NCBI RefSeq assembly: GCF_004959855.1
Contig: NZ_SPNT01000006.1
Coordinates: 186,001 to 250,000 of the forward strand
Length of the DNA stretch: 64,000 nt
Source: Nitratireductor sp. XY-223
Lineage (GTDB): Bacteria > Pseudomonadota > Alphaproteobacteria > Rhizobiales > Rhizobiaceae
Reading direction: 5' to 3'
The notes under the pieces were generated by a model, which searched no databases, was not told the origin of the DNA, and saw nothing but the letters and a program-made list of their open reading frames with translations. The translations under genes were made by a program, and so were the position numbers. Of the stretch, positions 26,394 to 35,458 are shown piece by piece (position 1 is the first letter of the stretch; every line of letters starts with the position of its first letter).

Positions 26394-26855
26394 TCAGACC
26401 GGCAGATAGGACGTGCTCTTGACTTCCTCCATTACCGCGTAGGTGTGCGTTTCGCGCACGCCGGGCAGGGGCAGGATGACATCGGAAAGAAAGGCGCGAT
26501 AGGCCGCCATGCCCTGCACCCGGGCCTTGACCAGGTAATCGAAGCCGCCGGCGACCATGTGGCACTCCATGACGTCGTCGGATCGGCGGACCGCCTCGGC
26601 GAAGGCCTCGAACACGTCGGCCGTGGTGCGATCCAGCTTGACCTCGACGAAAACCAGCATGTCGCGTCCGAGTCTTGAAGGCGATAGCCGCGCCGAGAAT
26701 CCCTCCACGAAGCCCTCGCGCATCAGGCGCTTGACCCGCTCGGCCGTTGCCGTGGCGGACAGGTTGATGCGGTCGGCGAGCTCGATATTCGTCAGCCTTC
26801 CGTCCCGCTGAAGCAGCCGGAGGATCTTGCGATCAGTCTGGTCGATATCTTTCAT
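26394..26855 (-). CDS. putR: Lrp/AsnC-type regulator of proline catabolism
   Basis: 153 residues: winged helix DQTDRKILRLLQRDGRLTNI at the N-terminus followed by the RAM ligand domain (FVEVKLDR, VMECHMVAGGFDYLVK). It is divergent from putA with 112 bp between starts, the standard PutR arrangement in rhizobia and Agrobacterium, where PutR activates putA with proline. The gene symbol rests on this context. Confidence 0.85.
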   Translation of the reverse strand: MKDIDQTDRKILRLLQRDGRLTNIELADRINLSATATAERVKRLMREGFVEGFSARLSPSRLGRDMLVFVEVKLDRTTADVFEAFAEAVRRSDDVMECHMVAGGFDYLVKARVQGMAAYRAFLSDVILPLPGVRETHTYAVMEEVKSTSYLPV

Positions 26856-26967
26856 ATTTCACCATGAATATTGTTATTCCTAGATGATTAGCAAAAATTT
26901 TTATCGAAATATAGTGAAAAACCCCATTGCATTCGCGATATAATGAGGAAAACACGGGAGATATTGA
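26856..26967. promoter_or_regulatory. putR-putA divergent control region
   Basis: An AT-rich 112-bp gap in otherwise GC-rich DNA. It holds a TATAAT hexamer at 26939-26944 facing putA, 24 bases upstream of its start, and a GGGAG ribosome site at 26955-26959. AT-rich tracts such as CAAAAATTTTTATCG at 26892-26906 are typical of Lrp-family binding regions. No clear -35 box. Confidence 0.45.
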
Positions 26968-29900
26968 ATGAACGCCCCGCTTTCCACGGTCGTGCCGCAG
27001 TTCGCGGCGCCCTATGCCGCCGATGACGATGCCCTGATCGCCGATTTCGCCATGCAACTGCAGCTCGACGACAGGCAGAATGCCGCCATCGACGAGCGCG
27101 CCACACGCTATATCAAGGTTATCCGCAACCGCTCAGGATCGATCGGCGGTGTCGAGGATTTCCTGCGCGAATACGGGCTTTCGACGCCCGAGGGGCTGGC
27201 GATGATGGTGCTGGCGGAGGCGCTGCTGCGGGTGCCCGATGCGGGAACACAGGACAAGCTCATCGAGGACAAGCTGAAAGAGGGCAACTGGAGCGCCCAG
27301 GACGGCCACGGCGATACCTGGTTCGTCGCCGCCTCCGCCTGGGCACTCGGCATTACGGCGCGGGTCATCAAGCCCGGCGAGACGCCGGAATCGCTGCTGC
27401 AGGGGCTGGTCAAGCGGCTCGGCCTGCCGACGGTGCGCACGGCGACCAAACAGGCAATGCGCTTTCTCGGGCACCATTTCGTGCTTGGCGAGACGATTTC
27501 CGCCGCGCTGACGCGGGCCGCCAAAAGCGAGGAGCGCGGATACCGGCATTCCTTCGACATGCTCGGCGAAGGCGCCCGGACGGCGGCCGACGCTGAGCGC
27601 TACTGGCAGTCCTATGCCGATGCCATCGACGCGATCGGCAAGGCGGCGGGCAAAACGAAGCTGCCGGACCGGATGGGCATTTCCGTGAAGCTCTCGGCCC
27701 TGCACCCGCGCTATCACGCAACGCACCGGGAAAGGGTGGTCGAGGAGCTGGTGCCGAGTGTCCTCAAACTCGCGCAGCGAGCCAAGGCACACGACCTGAA
27801 CTTTACCATCGACGCGGAGGAGGCCGACCGGCTGGAACTTTCGCTGGAGGTCATGGCCGCCGTCTTCTGCGACCCGTCGCTGGAGGGCTGGGACGGTTTC
27901 GGGCTGGCGGTCCAGGCCTATCAGAAGCGCGCGCCGCAGGTGCTCGACTATGTCGACGCCCTGTGCCGCCATGCGGGACGGCGCATGATGGTGCGCCTCG
28001 TCAAGGGCGCCTACTGGGATACGGAAGTCAAGCTGGCGCAGGAGCGGGGCCTTGCCGACTACCCGGTCTACACGCGCAAGGCGGCCACCGATGTCTCCTA
28101 TCTCGCCTGCGCGCGCAAGATGCTCGACATGCGCTCGCGCATCTACGCGCAGTTCGCCACGCACAATGCGCTGACCGTTGCGATGATCCTTGAAATGGCG
28201 GGCGACGACCGCGGCGGCTTCGAGTTCCAGCGCCTGCACGGCATGGGCGAGTCGCTCTACGACGCCGTATCGGAAAACAACGTCCCGGTCCCGTGCCGCA
28301 TCTATGCGCCCGTCGGCGGCTATCGCGACCTGCTTGCCTATCTCGTGCGCCGGCTGCTCGAAAACGGTGCCAATTCCTCCTTCGTGGCCGTTGCCGGCGA
28401 CGTCAATGTGCCGATCAGCGAGCTGCTTGAGCGGCCGCTCGACCAGCTCGGCTTCAGGGACGGCAAAAGCGCGCGCCACAGCGGCATTCCGCTGCCGCTG
28501 CGGATCTACGGCGACCGGCAGAACAGCGCCGGTGTCGAATTCGGCGACCGCGAAGCAGTGAGGGACCTGACGGGCGGAATGGAAAATGCGGTGACCGCGG
28601 TCAAGGCGCATCCGCTGATTCCGGGCGTCAAGGTCCACCGGGGCGGCGTCGAAGTGCACGCGCCGGCGGAACCGGGCCGGGTTGTGGGAACGATCGCCCA
28701 GGCGGGCGCCGACGATATCGCGGCCGCAATGAAAGCGGCGCGCGCCGGCTTCGGCCGCTGGTCCCGGCTTCCCGCCGCCAAACGCGCGGCGGCACTGTCG
28801 CGCGCTGCCGACATGCTCGAGGCCGACCGCGACCGTTTCATGTCGCTGCTATCGCTTGAGGCGGGCAAGACGCTGGATGACGGCATTGCCGAGATCCGCG
28901 AGGCGGTCGATTTCCTGCGCTATTACGGGATCCAGGCGCAAAAACTGTTCGACGAGCCGCAGACGATGCCGGGCCCGACAGGCGAAGAGAACCGCTACGG
29001 CTGGCGCGGACGCGGCGTCTTTGCCTGCATCAGCCCGTGGAACTTCCCGCTGGCTATCTTCCTCGGCCAGGTAACGGCGGCGCTGGCTGCCGGCAACGCG
29101 GTCATCGCGAAGCCTGCGGAGCAGACGCCGCTGATCGCCTTCGAGGCGGTGCGGCTGCTGCACAAGGCTGGCGTGCCGGAGGACGTGCTGATCTATCTTC
29201 CGGGCGACGGCGAGACCGGGGCCGCGCTGGTCGCGCACCCTAAGATCGACGGTGTTGCCTTCACCGGCTCGACCGGCACTGCACGCGCGATCAACCGGAC
29301 GCTTGCCGCCAAGGACGGACCGATCGTTCCGCTGATTGCCGAGACCGGCGGGCTCAACGCCATGATCGTCGATGCGACGGCTCTGCCGGAACAGGTTGCC
29401 GACGACGTTATCATGTCGGCATTCCGATCCGCCGGCCAGCGCTGCTCGGCGCTGCGCATCCTGTTCCTGCAGGATGACGTGGCCGACCGGATGCTGACGA
29501 TGATCGAGGGCGCGACGCGCGAACTGCATCTCGGGCTGCCGCAAAAGGCCGATACCGATGTCGGGCCGATCATCGACGAGGGGCAGCGTTCGATGCTGGC
29601 CGCGCATATCGCCGAGATGGAGAAATCGCAGACGGTGCGTTTCGCCGGTGAAGCGCCGAAGGAAGGTACGTTCTTCGCGCCGCACATCGTCGAGCTCGAC
29701 CGGCCGTCGGCGCTGAAGGAAGAGGTGTTCGGGCCGATCCTTCACGTGGTGCGCTGGAAGGCCGGGACGCTCGACCAGGTGCTGAACGATATCGACGCCA
29801 GCGGCTACGGCCTGACTCTCGGGCTGCACACGCGCATCGAATCGCGCATCGCAAAGGTCCTCGGCCGTCTCGACACCGGCAACATCTATGTCAACCGCAA

Positions 29901-30075
29901 TACGATCGGCGCCGTCGTCGGAACCCAGCCCTTCGGCGGATCGGGGCTCTCGGGCACCGGCTTCAAGGCCGGCGGCCCGACCTATCTTTGCCGCTTCGCC
30001 CAGGAACAGGTGGTGTCGATCAACACCGCGGCCGCCGGCGGCAACGCGAGCCTGATGGCCATCGGCGACGACTGA
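26968..30075 (+). CDS. putA: Bifunctional proline dehydrogenase / glutamate-semialdehyde dehydrogenase
   Basis: 1035 residues. The N-terminal half is the FAD proline dehydrogenase barrel (IDAEEADRLELSLEVM, MVRLVKGAYWDTEVK, FATHNALTV). The C-terminal half is an NAD aldehyde dehydrogenase: SPWNFPLAIF, FTGSTGTARAIN, general base Glu792 in AETGG and nucleophile Cys826 in SAGQRCSALR. It converts proline to glutamate with internal channelling. Length is that of the shorter PutA class without the extended C-terminal domain; no ribbon-helix-helix DNA-binding start, consistent with a separate PutR. Confidence 0.97.
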   Translation: MNAPLSTVVPQFAAPYAADDDALIADFAMQLQLDDRQNAAIDERATRYIKVIRNRSGSIGGVEDFLREYGLSTPEGLAMMVLAEALLRVPDAGTQDKLIEDKLKEGNWSAQDGHGDTWFVAASAWALGITARVIKPGETPESLLQGLVKRLGLPTVRTATKQAMRFLGHHFVLGETISAALTRAAKSEERGYRHSFDMLGEGARTAADAERYWQSYADAIDAIGKAAGKTKLPDRMGISVKLSALHPRYHATHRERVVEELVPSVLKLAQRAKAHDLNFTIDAEEADRLELSLEVMAAVFCDPSLEGWDGFGLAVQAYQKRAPQVLDYVDALCRHAGRRMMVRLVKGAYWDTEVKLAQERGLADYPVYTRKAATDVSYLACARKMLDMRSRIYAQFATHNALTVAMILEMAGDDRGGFEFQRLHGMGESLYDAVSENNVPVPCRIYAPVGGYRDLLAYLVRRLLENGANSSFVAVAGDVNVPISELLERPLDQLGFRDGKSARHSGIPLPLRIYGDRQNSAGVEFGDREAVRDLTGGMENAVTAVKAHPLIPGVKVHRGGVEVHAPAEPGRVVGTIAQAGADDIAAAMKAARAGFGRWSRLPAAKRAAALSRAADMLEADRDRFMSLLSLEAGKTLDDGIAEIREAVDFLRYYGIQAQKLFDEPQTMPGPTGEENRYGWRGRGVFACISPWNFPLAIFLGQVTAALAAGNAVIAKPAEQTPLIAFEAVRLLHKAGVPEDVLIYLPGDGETGAALVAHPKIDGVAFTGSTGTARAINRTLAAKDGPIVPLIAETGGLNAMIVDATALPEQVADDVIMSAFRSAGQRCSALRILFLQDDVADRMLTMIEGATRELHLGLPQKADTDVGPIIDEGQRSMLAAHIAEMEKSQTVRFAGEAPKEGTFFAPHIVELDRPSALKEEVFGPILHVVRWKAGTLDQVLNDIDASGYGLTLGLHTRIESRIAKVLGRLDTGNIYVNRNTIGAVVGTQPFGGSGLSGTGFKAGGPTYLCRFAQEQVVSINTAAAGGNASLMAIGDD

Positions 30076-30080
30076 CGAAT

Positions 30081-30113
30081 TCCCGTGAAAATTTCCTTGT
30101 AATTTTCACGGGA
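30081..30113 (+). terminator. Hairpin after putA
   Basis: Perfect 12-bp stem TCCCGTGAAAAT/ATTTTCACGGGA with a 9-base loop, 5 bases after the putA stop. No T tract follows, so it may protect the 3' end or act with Rho rather than as a classical intrinsic terminator. Confidence 0.6.
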
Positions 30114-30273
30114 GCATGACAGAACCCGAACGCCGCGTCCCACCGGCGCGGTGTCGGGCCGTGTCGTTTTTGTTTCAATTTTCGGCAGTTTTGAACCGTC
30201 CGGTGGCGCGCATCATGCGTTTATGTGCGCGGGCAACCGCCCGGTTGCAAGCGCCAGAAGAGGAATGGGAACG

Positions 30274-31953
30274 ATGGCCGACGTCAAGACCGATATTGAG
30301 ATTGCCCGCGCAGCTAACAAGAAGCCGATCCAGGAGATCGGCGCGAAACTCGGCATCCCGAACGAGAGCCTGCTTCCCTACGGCCACGACAAGGCGAAGA
30401 TTTCCGCCGACTTCATCGCCGCCCAGAAGGGCAAGGACGACGGCAAGCTGATCCTCGTGACAGCCATCAACCCGACGCCCGCCGGCGAAGGCAAGACGAC
30501 GACCACCGTCGGCCTCGGCGACGGCCTCAACAGTATCGGCAGGAAGGCCGTCATCTGCATCCGCGAGGCCTCGCTCGGCCCCTGTTTCGGCGTCAAGGGC
30601 GGCGCTGCCGGCGGCGGCTACGCGCAGGTCGTGCCGATGGAGGACATGAACCTGCACTTCACCGGCGATTTCCACGCCATCACCTCGGCGCACAACCTCC
30701 TGTCGGCGATGATCGACAACCACATCTATTGGGGCAATGCGCTCAACATCGATATCCGCCGGGTAGCCTGGCGGCGCGTCATGGACATGAACGACCGGGC
30801 GCTGCGCGAGATTGTCTGTTCGCTCGGCGGCGTCGCCAACGGCTTCCCGCGCGAGGCGGGCTTCGACATCACCGTCGCCTCCGAGGTCATGGCGATCCTG
30901 TGCCTGGCGACGGACCTCGAGGACCTCGAGAAGCGCCTCGGCAACATCATCATCGGCTACCGCCGCGACAAAACCCCGGTGTTCTGCCGCGACATCAAGG
31001 CGGACGGCGCCATGGCGGTGCTGCTGAAGGACGCAATGCAGCCGAATCTCGTTCAGACGCTGGAGAACAACCCGGCCTTCGTCCATGGCGGTCCGTTCGC
31101 CAACATCGCCCATGGCTGCAACTCGGTCGTCGCGACTACGACGGCGCTCAAGCTTGGCGATTATGTCGTAACGGAAGCGGGTTTCGGCGCCGATCTCGGC
31201 GCCGAGAAGTTCTTCGACATCAAGTGCCGCAAGGCCGATCTGAAACCGGACGTGGCGGTGATCGTGGCCACCGTGCGTGCCATGAAGATGAACGGCGGGG
31301 TCAAGAAGGAAGACCTCGGCGCGGAGAACGTTGAGGCCGTGGTGCAGGGCTGCGCCAATCTCGGTCGGCACATCCAGAACGTCAAGAAGTTCGGGGTGCC
31401 GGTCGTCGTCGCCGTCAACCATTTCATCTCCGACTCCGATGCGGAAATCCGCGCGGTCCAGGACTATGTCGAGACACTGGGCACCGAGGCGATCCTGTGC
31501 AGGCACTGGGCCGAGGGTTCGGCCGGGATCGAAGAACTGTCGCGCAAGGTGGTGGAACTCGCCGAATCCGGTGCCTCGCAATTCGCACCGCTCTACGCCG
31601 ACGACATGCCGCTGTTCGAGAAGATCGAGACAATCGCCAAAGGCATCTATCACGCCTCGGAGGTTATCGCCGACAAGTCGGTCCGCGACCAGTTGCGCCA
31701 GTGGGAAGAGCAGGGTTATGGCAATCTGCCGGTCTGCATGGCCAAGACCCAGTACTCCTTCTCGACCGATCCGAACCTGCGCGGCGCGCCGAGCGACCAT
31801 GCCGTGCCGATCCGCGAGGTGCGGCTCTCGGCCGGCGCCGGCTTCATCGTCGTCATCTGCGGCCAGATCATGACCATGCCCGGCCTTCCGAAGGTGCCGT
31901 CGTCGGAAAAGATCCATCTCAACGAACAGGGCCATATCGAAGGCCTGTTTTAG
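30274..31953 (+). CDS. fhs: Formate-tetrahydrofolate ligase
   Basis: 559 residues. P-loop [11 protein letters not shown] near 68-78, then [20 protein letters not shown] and [15 protein letters not shown], all signature segments of the family; the C-terminus ends [13 protein letters not shown] as is usual. The enzyme uses ATP to join formate to tetrahydrofolate for one-carbon metabolism. The start at 30274 is chosen because AGAGGA lies about 10 bases upstream; an in-frame ATG at 30265 abuts that site. The long upstream frame to 30151 is not supported. Confidence 0.96.
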   Translation: MADVKTDIEIARAANKKPIQEIGAKLGIPNESLLPYGHDKAKISADFIAAQKGKDDGKLILVTAINPTPAGEGKTTTTVGLGDGLNSIGRKAVICIREASLGPCFGVKGGAAGGGYAQVVPMEDMNLHFTGDFHAITSAHNLLSAMIDNHIYWGNALNIDIRRVAWRRVMDMNDRALREIVCSLGGVANGFPREAGFDITVASEVMAILCLATDLEDLEKRLGNIIIGYRRDKTPVFCRDIKADGAMAVLLKDAMQPNLVQTLENNPAFVHGGPFANIAHGCNSVVATTTALKLGDYVVTEAGFGADLGAEKFFDIKCRKADLKPDVAVIVATVRAMKMNGGVKKEDLGAENVEAVVQGCANLGRHIQNVKKFGVPVVVAVNHFISDSDAEIRAVQDYVETLGTEAILCRHWAEGSAGIEELSRKVVELAESGASQFAPLYADDMPLFEKIETIAKGIYHASEVIADKSVRDQLRQWEEQGYGNLPVCMAKTQYSFSTDPNLRGAPSDHAVPIREVRLSAGAGFIVVICGQIMTMPGLPKVPSSEKIHLNEQGHIEGLF

Positions 31954-31977
31954 GCAGCACGCAGGAATTTCGATGAC

Positions 31978-32005
31978 AAGGGCCGGCTTCGAAAAGCCGG
32001 CCCTT
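31978..32005. terminator. Bidirectional hairpin between fhs and the SnoaL-like gene
   Basis: Perfect 12-bp stem AAGGGCCGGCTT/AAGCCGGCCCTT with CGAA tetraloop, between convergent genes. No strong T tract on either side. Confidence 0.6.
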
Positions 32006-32014
32006 CGAGATGGT

Positions 32015-32461
32015 TTATTGCGCCTTGTGCTGGTGCCACATGTCGGTGACGATCTCCCAACCGTCGTCGTCCGGCCGCAGAACGAAGAGATAGGTGCCCG
32101 TCGCGTCCATGCCCATCGTTTCGATCCTGGCATCGACAGAACCGATCATCACGGCCAGGGACGCATCGTCGGAAACGAACAGATGGTCGATGGTGTGCGT
32201 CACGTCTCCCTTGTTCGCAGTGACAAATTCAAACAGTTCCCGCGGTCCCTTCAGACCCACTGAAACCGGTTCGCCTTCGGCGATCCAGAGCGTCTCGTCG
32301 GCATAAAGCCCGACCAGCGCATCGGCGTCGTGCGCGGCGGCTGCGGCATTGAACCGGTCGTTGACGGCGATCAGATCGGCGATGGCATCGCCCCGGGGCG
32401 AGTCGGCGTTTGCAAGGTTGACGGAAACCCAAAACAGGGCGAATGCAAGTACTAACCGCAT
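32015..32461 (-). CDS. Exported SnoaL/DUF4440-like protein
   Basis: 148 residues with a signal peptide (MRLVLAFALFWVSVNLANAD). The mature part has the NTF2-like pattern IADLIAVNDRFNAAAAAHDADALVGLYADE seen in parts, ending WEIVTDMWHQHK. Such domains are small cone-shaped folds serving as enzymes or ligand binders; no catalytic role can be read. A second SnoaL-like gene lies 29 bases upstream on the same strand, so they are likely co-transcribed. Confidence 0.75.
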   Translation of the reverse strand: MRLVLAFALFWVSVNLANADSPRGDAIADLIAVNDRFNAAAAAHDADALVGLYADETLWIAEGEPVSVGLKGPRELFEFVTANKGDVTHTIDHLFVSDDASLAVMIGSVDARIETMGMDATGTYLFVLRPDDDGWEIVTDMWHQHKAQ

Positions 32462-32490
32462 GGAATGGTTCTCCTTTATCGGTTAAGGGG

Positions 32491-32895
32491 TCATGTCGGT
32501 GTCGGGTCGGGATTTGGCCGCGCGAAGATCACTTCGCGGGTGACCTGCCAGCGATCGTTCTCGAAGACGAGGTCGATGCTGAGAACGAGGATCCGGTCGT
32601 CACCGCCGAGGTTGACTTTGCGCGTGATGAGGACGTGGCCGGCGTCGCCCGACGCTTCCACCACATTGTATTCGGCCCAGTCATTCGCCGCGCCGTCGCT
32701 TTGATCGACCATTTCCTTCAACATCGCGATGAAGGTGGGCTTGTCGGCCCGCGTCAGGTTGCCGTCCGTGTCGATCATGACGATGTTCATGTTGTCGTGA
32801 TAGATCCGGTCCAGCCCGCCGAGGTCGGAGGTCGTGCCGGCTATGATCAGGGCGTCGATCGTCGCCCGAATTTCTGCTTGTCTTGCGTCGGTCAT
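32491..32895 (-). CDS. Cytosolic SnoaL/NTF2-like protein
   Basis: 134 residues from MTDARQAEIRATIDALI; a longer frame to 32967 is not favoured. The sequence shows the NTF2-like layout: N-terminal helix, LDRIYHDNMNIVMIDTDGN, and a strand ending WQVTREVIFARP. No signal peptide. It faces the TetR gene across 196 bases and is probably a target of that regulator together with the downstream paralogue. Confidence 0.72.
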   Translation of the reverse strand: MTDARQAEIRATIDALIIAGTTSDLGGLDRIYHDNMNIVMIDTDGNLTRADKPTFIAMLKEMVDQSDGAANDWAEYNVVEASGDAGHVLITRKVNLGGDDRILVLSIDLVFENDRWQVTREVIFARPNPDPTPT

Positions 32896-33036
32896 TTGTA
32901 TCGCTCGCTGGTGGGAATTTGCCTGGGAATTGCCGGGCCGATCCGGTGTCTCGTTAACATCGGGCAATGATGGTCCGGCGTCCGGAAAACGCTTCCGTCC
33001 GGTTATTCAGGGCTGGTCATCGGTTTTACTCTGATT

Positions 33037-33056
33037 TATATATTGTTCGATACATA
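33037..33056. promoter_or_regulatory. Candidate TetR operator, copy 1
   Basis: TATATATTG-TT-CGATACATA matches copy 2 at 33086-33105 at nearly every position outside the two central bases. It lies in the gap between the SnoaL-like gene and the TetR gene, about where a promoter would be. Confidence 0.5.
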
Positions 33057-33085
33057 AAGCATCGATTCGTGGCTCGGTCAAGGAA

Positions 33086-33105
33086 TATATATTGAGCGAT
33101 ACAAA
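33086..33105. promoter_or_regulatory. Candidate TetR operator, copy 2, overlapping the TTG start
   Basis: TATATATTG-AG-CGATACAAA repeats copy 1 exactly 49 bases downstream and includes the TTG start codon of the TetR gene at 33092, suggesting autorepression. Confidence 0.5.
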
Positions 33106-33700
33106 AAAATTAGGGCGGCCCCGGACATTCGATTACGACGCGGCGCTTCTGCAGGCGATGAACGTCTTTTGGGCAAAGGGCTATGACGGCGCGTCCCTGC
33201 GCGACCTGACCAAGGCCATGGGGATCACCGGTCCGAGCATGTACGCGGCCTTCGGCGACAAGCGCGAGCTCTACCTGAAGACCATCGACCGCTATGCCGA
33301 TGTCGACGGCTGTGAACCCGTGGTCACCTTCGAGGCCGAGCCCGATATCGAGAAGGCGGTGCGCGGATTCCTGGAGTCGGTCATCGATCACGCGACGGAC
33401 AATGACAGCGGCGCCAAAGGCTGCTTCCTGGCGTCAAGTGTTTCGACCAATATCGGCCAGGTCGACGGGGTGGCCGAGCGTGTCGAGTGCGCGATCGAAG
33501 ACACCGACCGGCGGCTGGCGGCCCGTTTCGATAAGGAGATCGCGAAAGGCAATCTGCCGGCCGATTTCCCGTCGCTGGAACGGGCGGCGCTGCTCTACGA
33601 TATCCGCCAGGGATATATGTTCAGGGGCCGGGCAGGCTGGACAGCAGGGAAGCTGCGGCGTGACCTGGACCACCGTGTGCAGATGATTCTCGCGCATTGA
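33092..33700 (+). CDS. TetR-family regulator
   Basis: 202 residues from a TTG codon with AAGGA seven bases upstream. The opening GRPRTFDYDAALLQAMNVFW and helix-turn-helix ASLRDLTKAMGITGPSMYAAFGDK place it in the AcrR/YxaF-like branch with a TetR C-terminal domain containing GCFLASSVSTNI. Divergent from two SnoaL-like genes, convergent with the AHCY-like gene 6 bases away. Two matched operator copies flank or cover its start. Confidence 0.85.
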   Translation: MSDTKKLGRPRTFDYDAALLQAMNVFWAKGYDGASLRDLTKAMGITGPSMYAAFGDKRELYLKTIDRYADVDGCEPVVTFEAEPDIEKAVRGFLESVIDHATDNDSGAKGCFLASSVSTNIGQVDGVAERVECAIEDTDRRLAARFDKEIAKGNLPADFPSLERAALLYDIRQGYMFRGRAGWTAGKLRRDLDHRVQMILAH

Positions 33701-33706
33701 GCCGAT

Positions 33707-34870
33707 TTACCGGTTGAGCGCGAGATAGGCGTTGGCGATATCCGCATCGATCGCGTTCGGAACAGGCACGACGCAATCCGCTTTCGTGGCCCGGCCCTGG
33801 GCAATGTATTCAAGGCAGCGGGCCTGCAGCGCGAAGCCGAGATCCATCGACTCGATCGAATTGCCGAGGGGCCGGGGGCCGGCGAGATTGGCCATATGTC
33901 CGCCGCTGACGATGTGAACGGCGCGGCCATCCTTCAGGCGTAAGGATTCAATCTCGAGCTCCTCGAACTGATCGCGGCGGACGACCATCGCGCTGTCCGT
34001 CAGGTCGCCGACGGCGATCTCCGTCGGAAAATGGCCGCCATTCATCAGGATTACACCGTCCTTGAAATGCTCAATATCGCCGGCGGCGATCACGTTGACG
34101 GCGCCGGTTTCGGTGACGATGACATCGGCACTGCGAATGGCATCCGGGCGTAGCGGCGTGCTGAAACCGTCGAGATGCGCCTCCAGCGCCTTGACGGGAT
34201 CGGCGTCGACGACGCTGACAACGCTGTGGGCGTTGCGAAAGCAGGCGGCGACACCGCGGCCGCAGGCGCCGTAGCCAAAGACCGTGACGCGCTTTCCGTT
34301 GGTCGAGCGGTTGGTCACGCGCATGTAGCTTTCGAACATGCTCTGGCCGACGGCGTGCCGGTTTTCAGCGAATTGCTTGATGGGACTGTCGTTTATGACC
34401 AGGATCGGCCGTTGCAGCTCGGCGCGCATCGGCTCCAGCCGCATGCGGCCGGAGGTGGTCTCTTCCGTGCCGCCGATGAGGCCGGGATAGGGGCTTTCGG
34501 CGTAGACGGCGAACAGGTCGCCGCCATTGTCGAGCAACAGGTCCGGCTGTTCGGCGATGATCTGGTTGAGCGACAGATCGTGTACCTCATGGTCGATCGT
34601 CTGTTCTGCCGTCACCTCGACGCCGTGTTCTAGGAGATATCTGACGGTTTCGGGCTGGGTACTGTTGAGATTGCCGGTGGCAACGATGCGCGCGCCGCCG
34701 GAATGCAGCGTGCGCAGCAGGACGGCCGTCTTTGGTTCGAGGTGAATGCCGGTCCCGATGGTCAGGTCCTGGAACGGTTTGGTGCGGGCGAACTCGGCTT
34801 CGATCTGCGCCAGCAGCCTGCAGCTCTCCGAAACCCAGTCGATCCGCGATTTTGTGTGCCTGTCCGTCAT
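33707..34870 (-). CDS. Short S-adenosylhomocysteine-hydrolase-like protein
   Basis: 387 residues clearly related to adenosylhomocysteinase: LLDNGGD, GGTEETTSG (catalytic Glu), NDSPIK (Lys kept), NAD loop VFGYGACGRG, GGHFPTEI (His kept), GGHMANLAG. By alignment the normal KFDN reads FAEN (Asp to Glu), the active-site Cys of YGC is Val, and the C-terminal KPDHYRY tail that closes over a neighbouring NAD site is missing. Start at 34870 is supported by GAGGCGC. It may hydrolyse SAH poorly, or act on a related compound such as an inosyl or other nucleoside thioether. Not co-directional with any methyltransferase. Confidence 0.8.
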   Translation of the reverse strand: MTDRHTKSRIDWVSESCRLLAQIEAEFARTKPFQDLTIGTGIHLEPKTAVLLRTLHSGGARIVATGNLNSTQPETVRYLLEHGVEVTAEQTIDHEVHDLSLNQIIAEQPDLLLDNGGDLFAVYAESPYPGLIGGTEETTSGRMRLEPMRAELQRPILVINDSPIKQFAENRHAVGQSMFESYMRVTNRSTNGKRVTVFGYGACGRGVAACFRNAHSVVSVVDADPVKALEAHLDGFSTPLRPDAIRSADVIVTETGAVNVIAAGDIEHFKDGVILMNGGHFPTEIAVGDLTDSAMVVRRDQFEELEIESLRLKDGRAVHIVSGGHMANLAGPRPLGNSIESMDLGFALQARCLEYIAQGRATKADCVVPVPNAIDADIANAYLALNR

Positions 34871-35000
34871 CCGGTGCGCCTCGTGAATGCGTGTTGCCCG
34901 CGCCAAAACGGGCAGTTTAGCCGAATGAGGGGACGAAACAAATCCGCCGGGTGGCAGTGGCGGGGAGGGAAGCCCGCAAAGGCGGGCTTCGCCGTGGTTT

Positions 35001-35318
35001 CTAGCGAAAGTTCTCCGGATTGCCCGGCACCAGGCGCGTGACGGTGCCGACCGACTTTCCGTCGCCGTCGATATAGGTCAGCACGCCCGGCTTGTGGGAA
35101 ATCTGCCAGTCGCCTTCCGGCCCATTTTCCCATTTGACACGATATCCGTTCGGCAGAAGGTGCCAGTTCCCGTTCATCTGCGGTCCGCCCGGCAGCACCA
35201 TGTGCACCCGGCTTTCGTCGGCGTAGTAGATGACGGCGTCGGTATCCTGCCCGATATCGACATAATGTGTGGATCCGATGGTCAATATTGCGAGCACCGC
35301 TTTTTCAAGTATGGCCAT
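35001..35318 (-). CDS. Small protein of unknown function, probable MarR target
   Basis: 105 residues from MAILEKAVLAILTIGSTHYVD, supported by AGGGAG before the ATG. The N-terminal 16 residues are mildly hydrophobic; the rest is beta-like (VHMVLPGGPQMNGNWHLLPN, GYRVKWENGPEGDWQISHK). The open frame upstream to 35471 runs through operators and is not used. Divergent from the MarR gene with both palindromes between or at their starts. Confidence 0.6.
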   Translation of the reverse strand: MAILEKAVLAILTIGSTHYVDIGQDTDAVIYYADESRVHMVLPGGPQMNGNWHLLPNGYRVKWENGPEGDWQISHKPGVLTYIDGDGKSVGTVTRLVPGNPENFR

Positions 35319-35424
35319 GAACAGCTCCCTTTGGTTTTCATATGCCGACCACTTCGCTATGAAACCGTGCACGGCATAACCATGCGCACCGGCGCTTGCG
35401 GGCACGGTGATCCGGTTTCGGAAT

Positions 35425-35449
35425 ATATAGTCAAGCAACTTGACTATAT
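35425..35449. promoter_or_regulatory. MarR operator 1, perfect 11-3-11 palindrome
   Basis: ATATAGTCAAG-CAA-CTTGACTATAT, perfect over 11 pairs, 10 bases upstream of the MarR start and 107 bases from the divergent small gene. Shares GTCAAG-NNN-CTTGAC with operator 2. Confidence 0.8.
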
Positions 35450-35458
35450 GGATGAAGA

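Noticed and set aside
30175-32133. Open frame of 652 codons opposite formate-tetrahydrofolate ligase
   Set aside because: Antisense shadow of a well-recognised enzyme gene.
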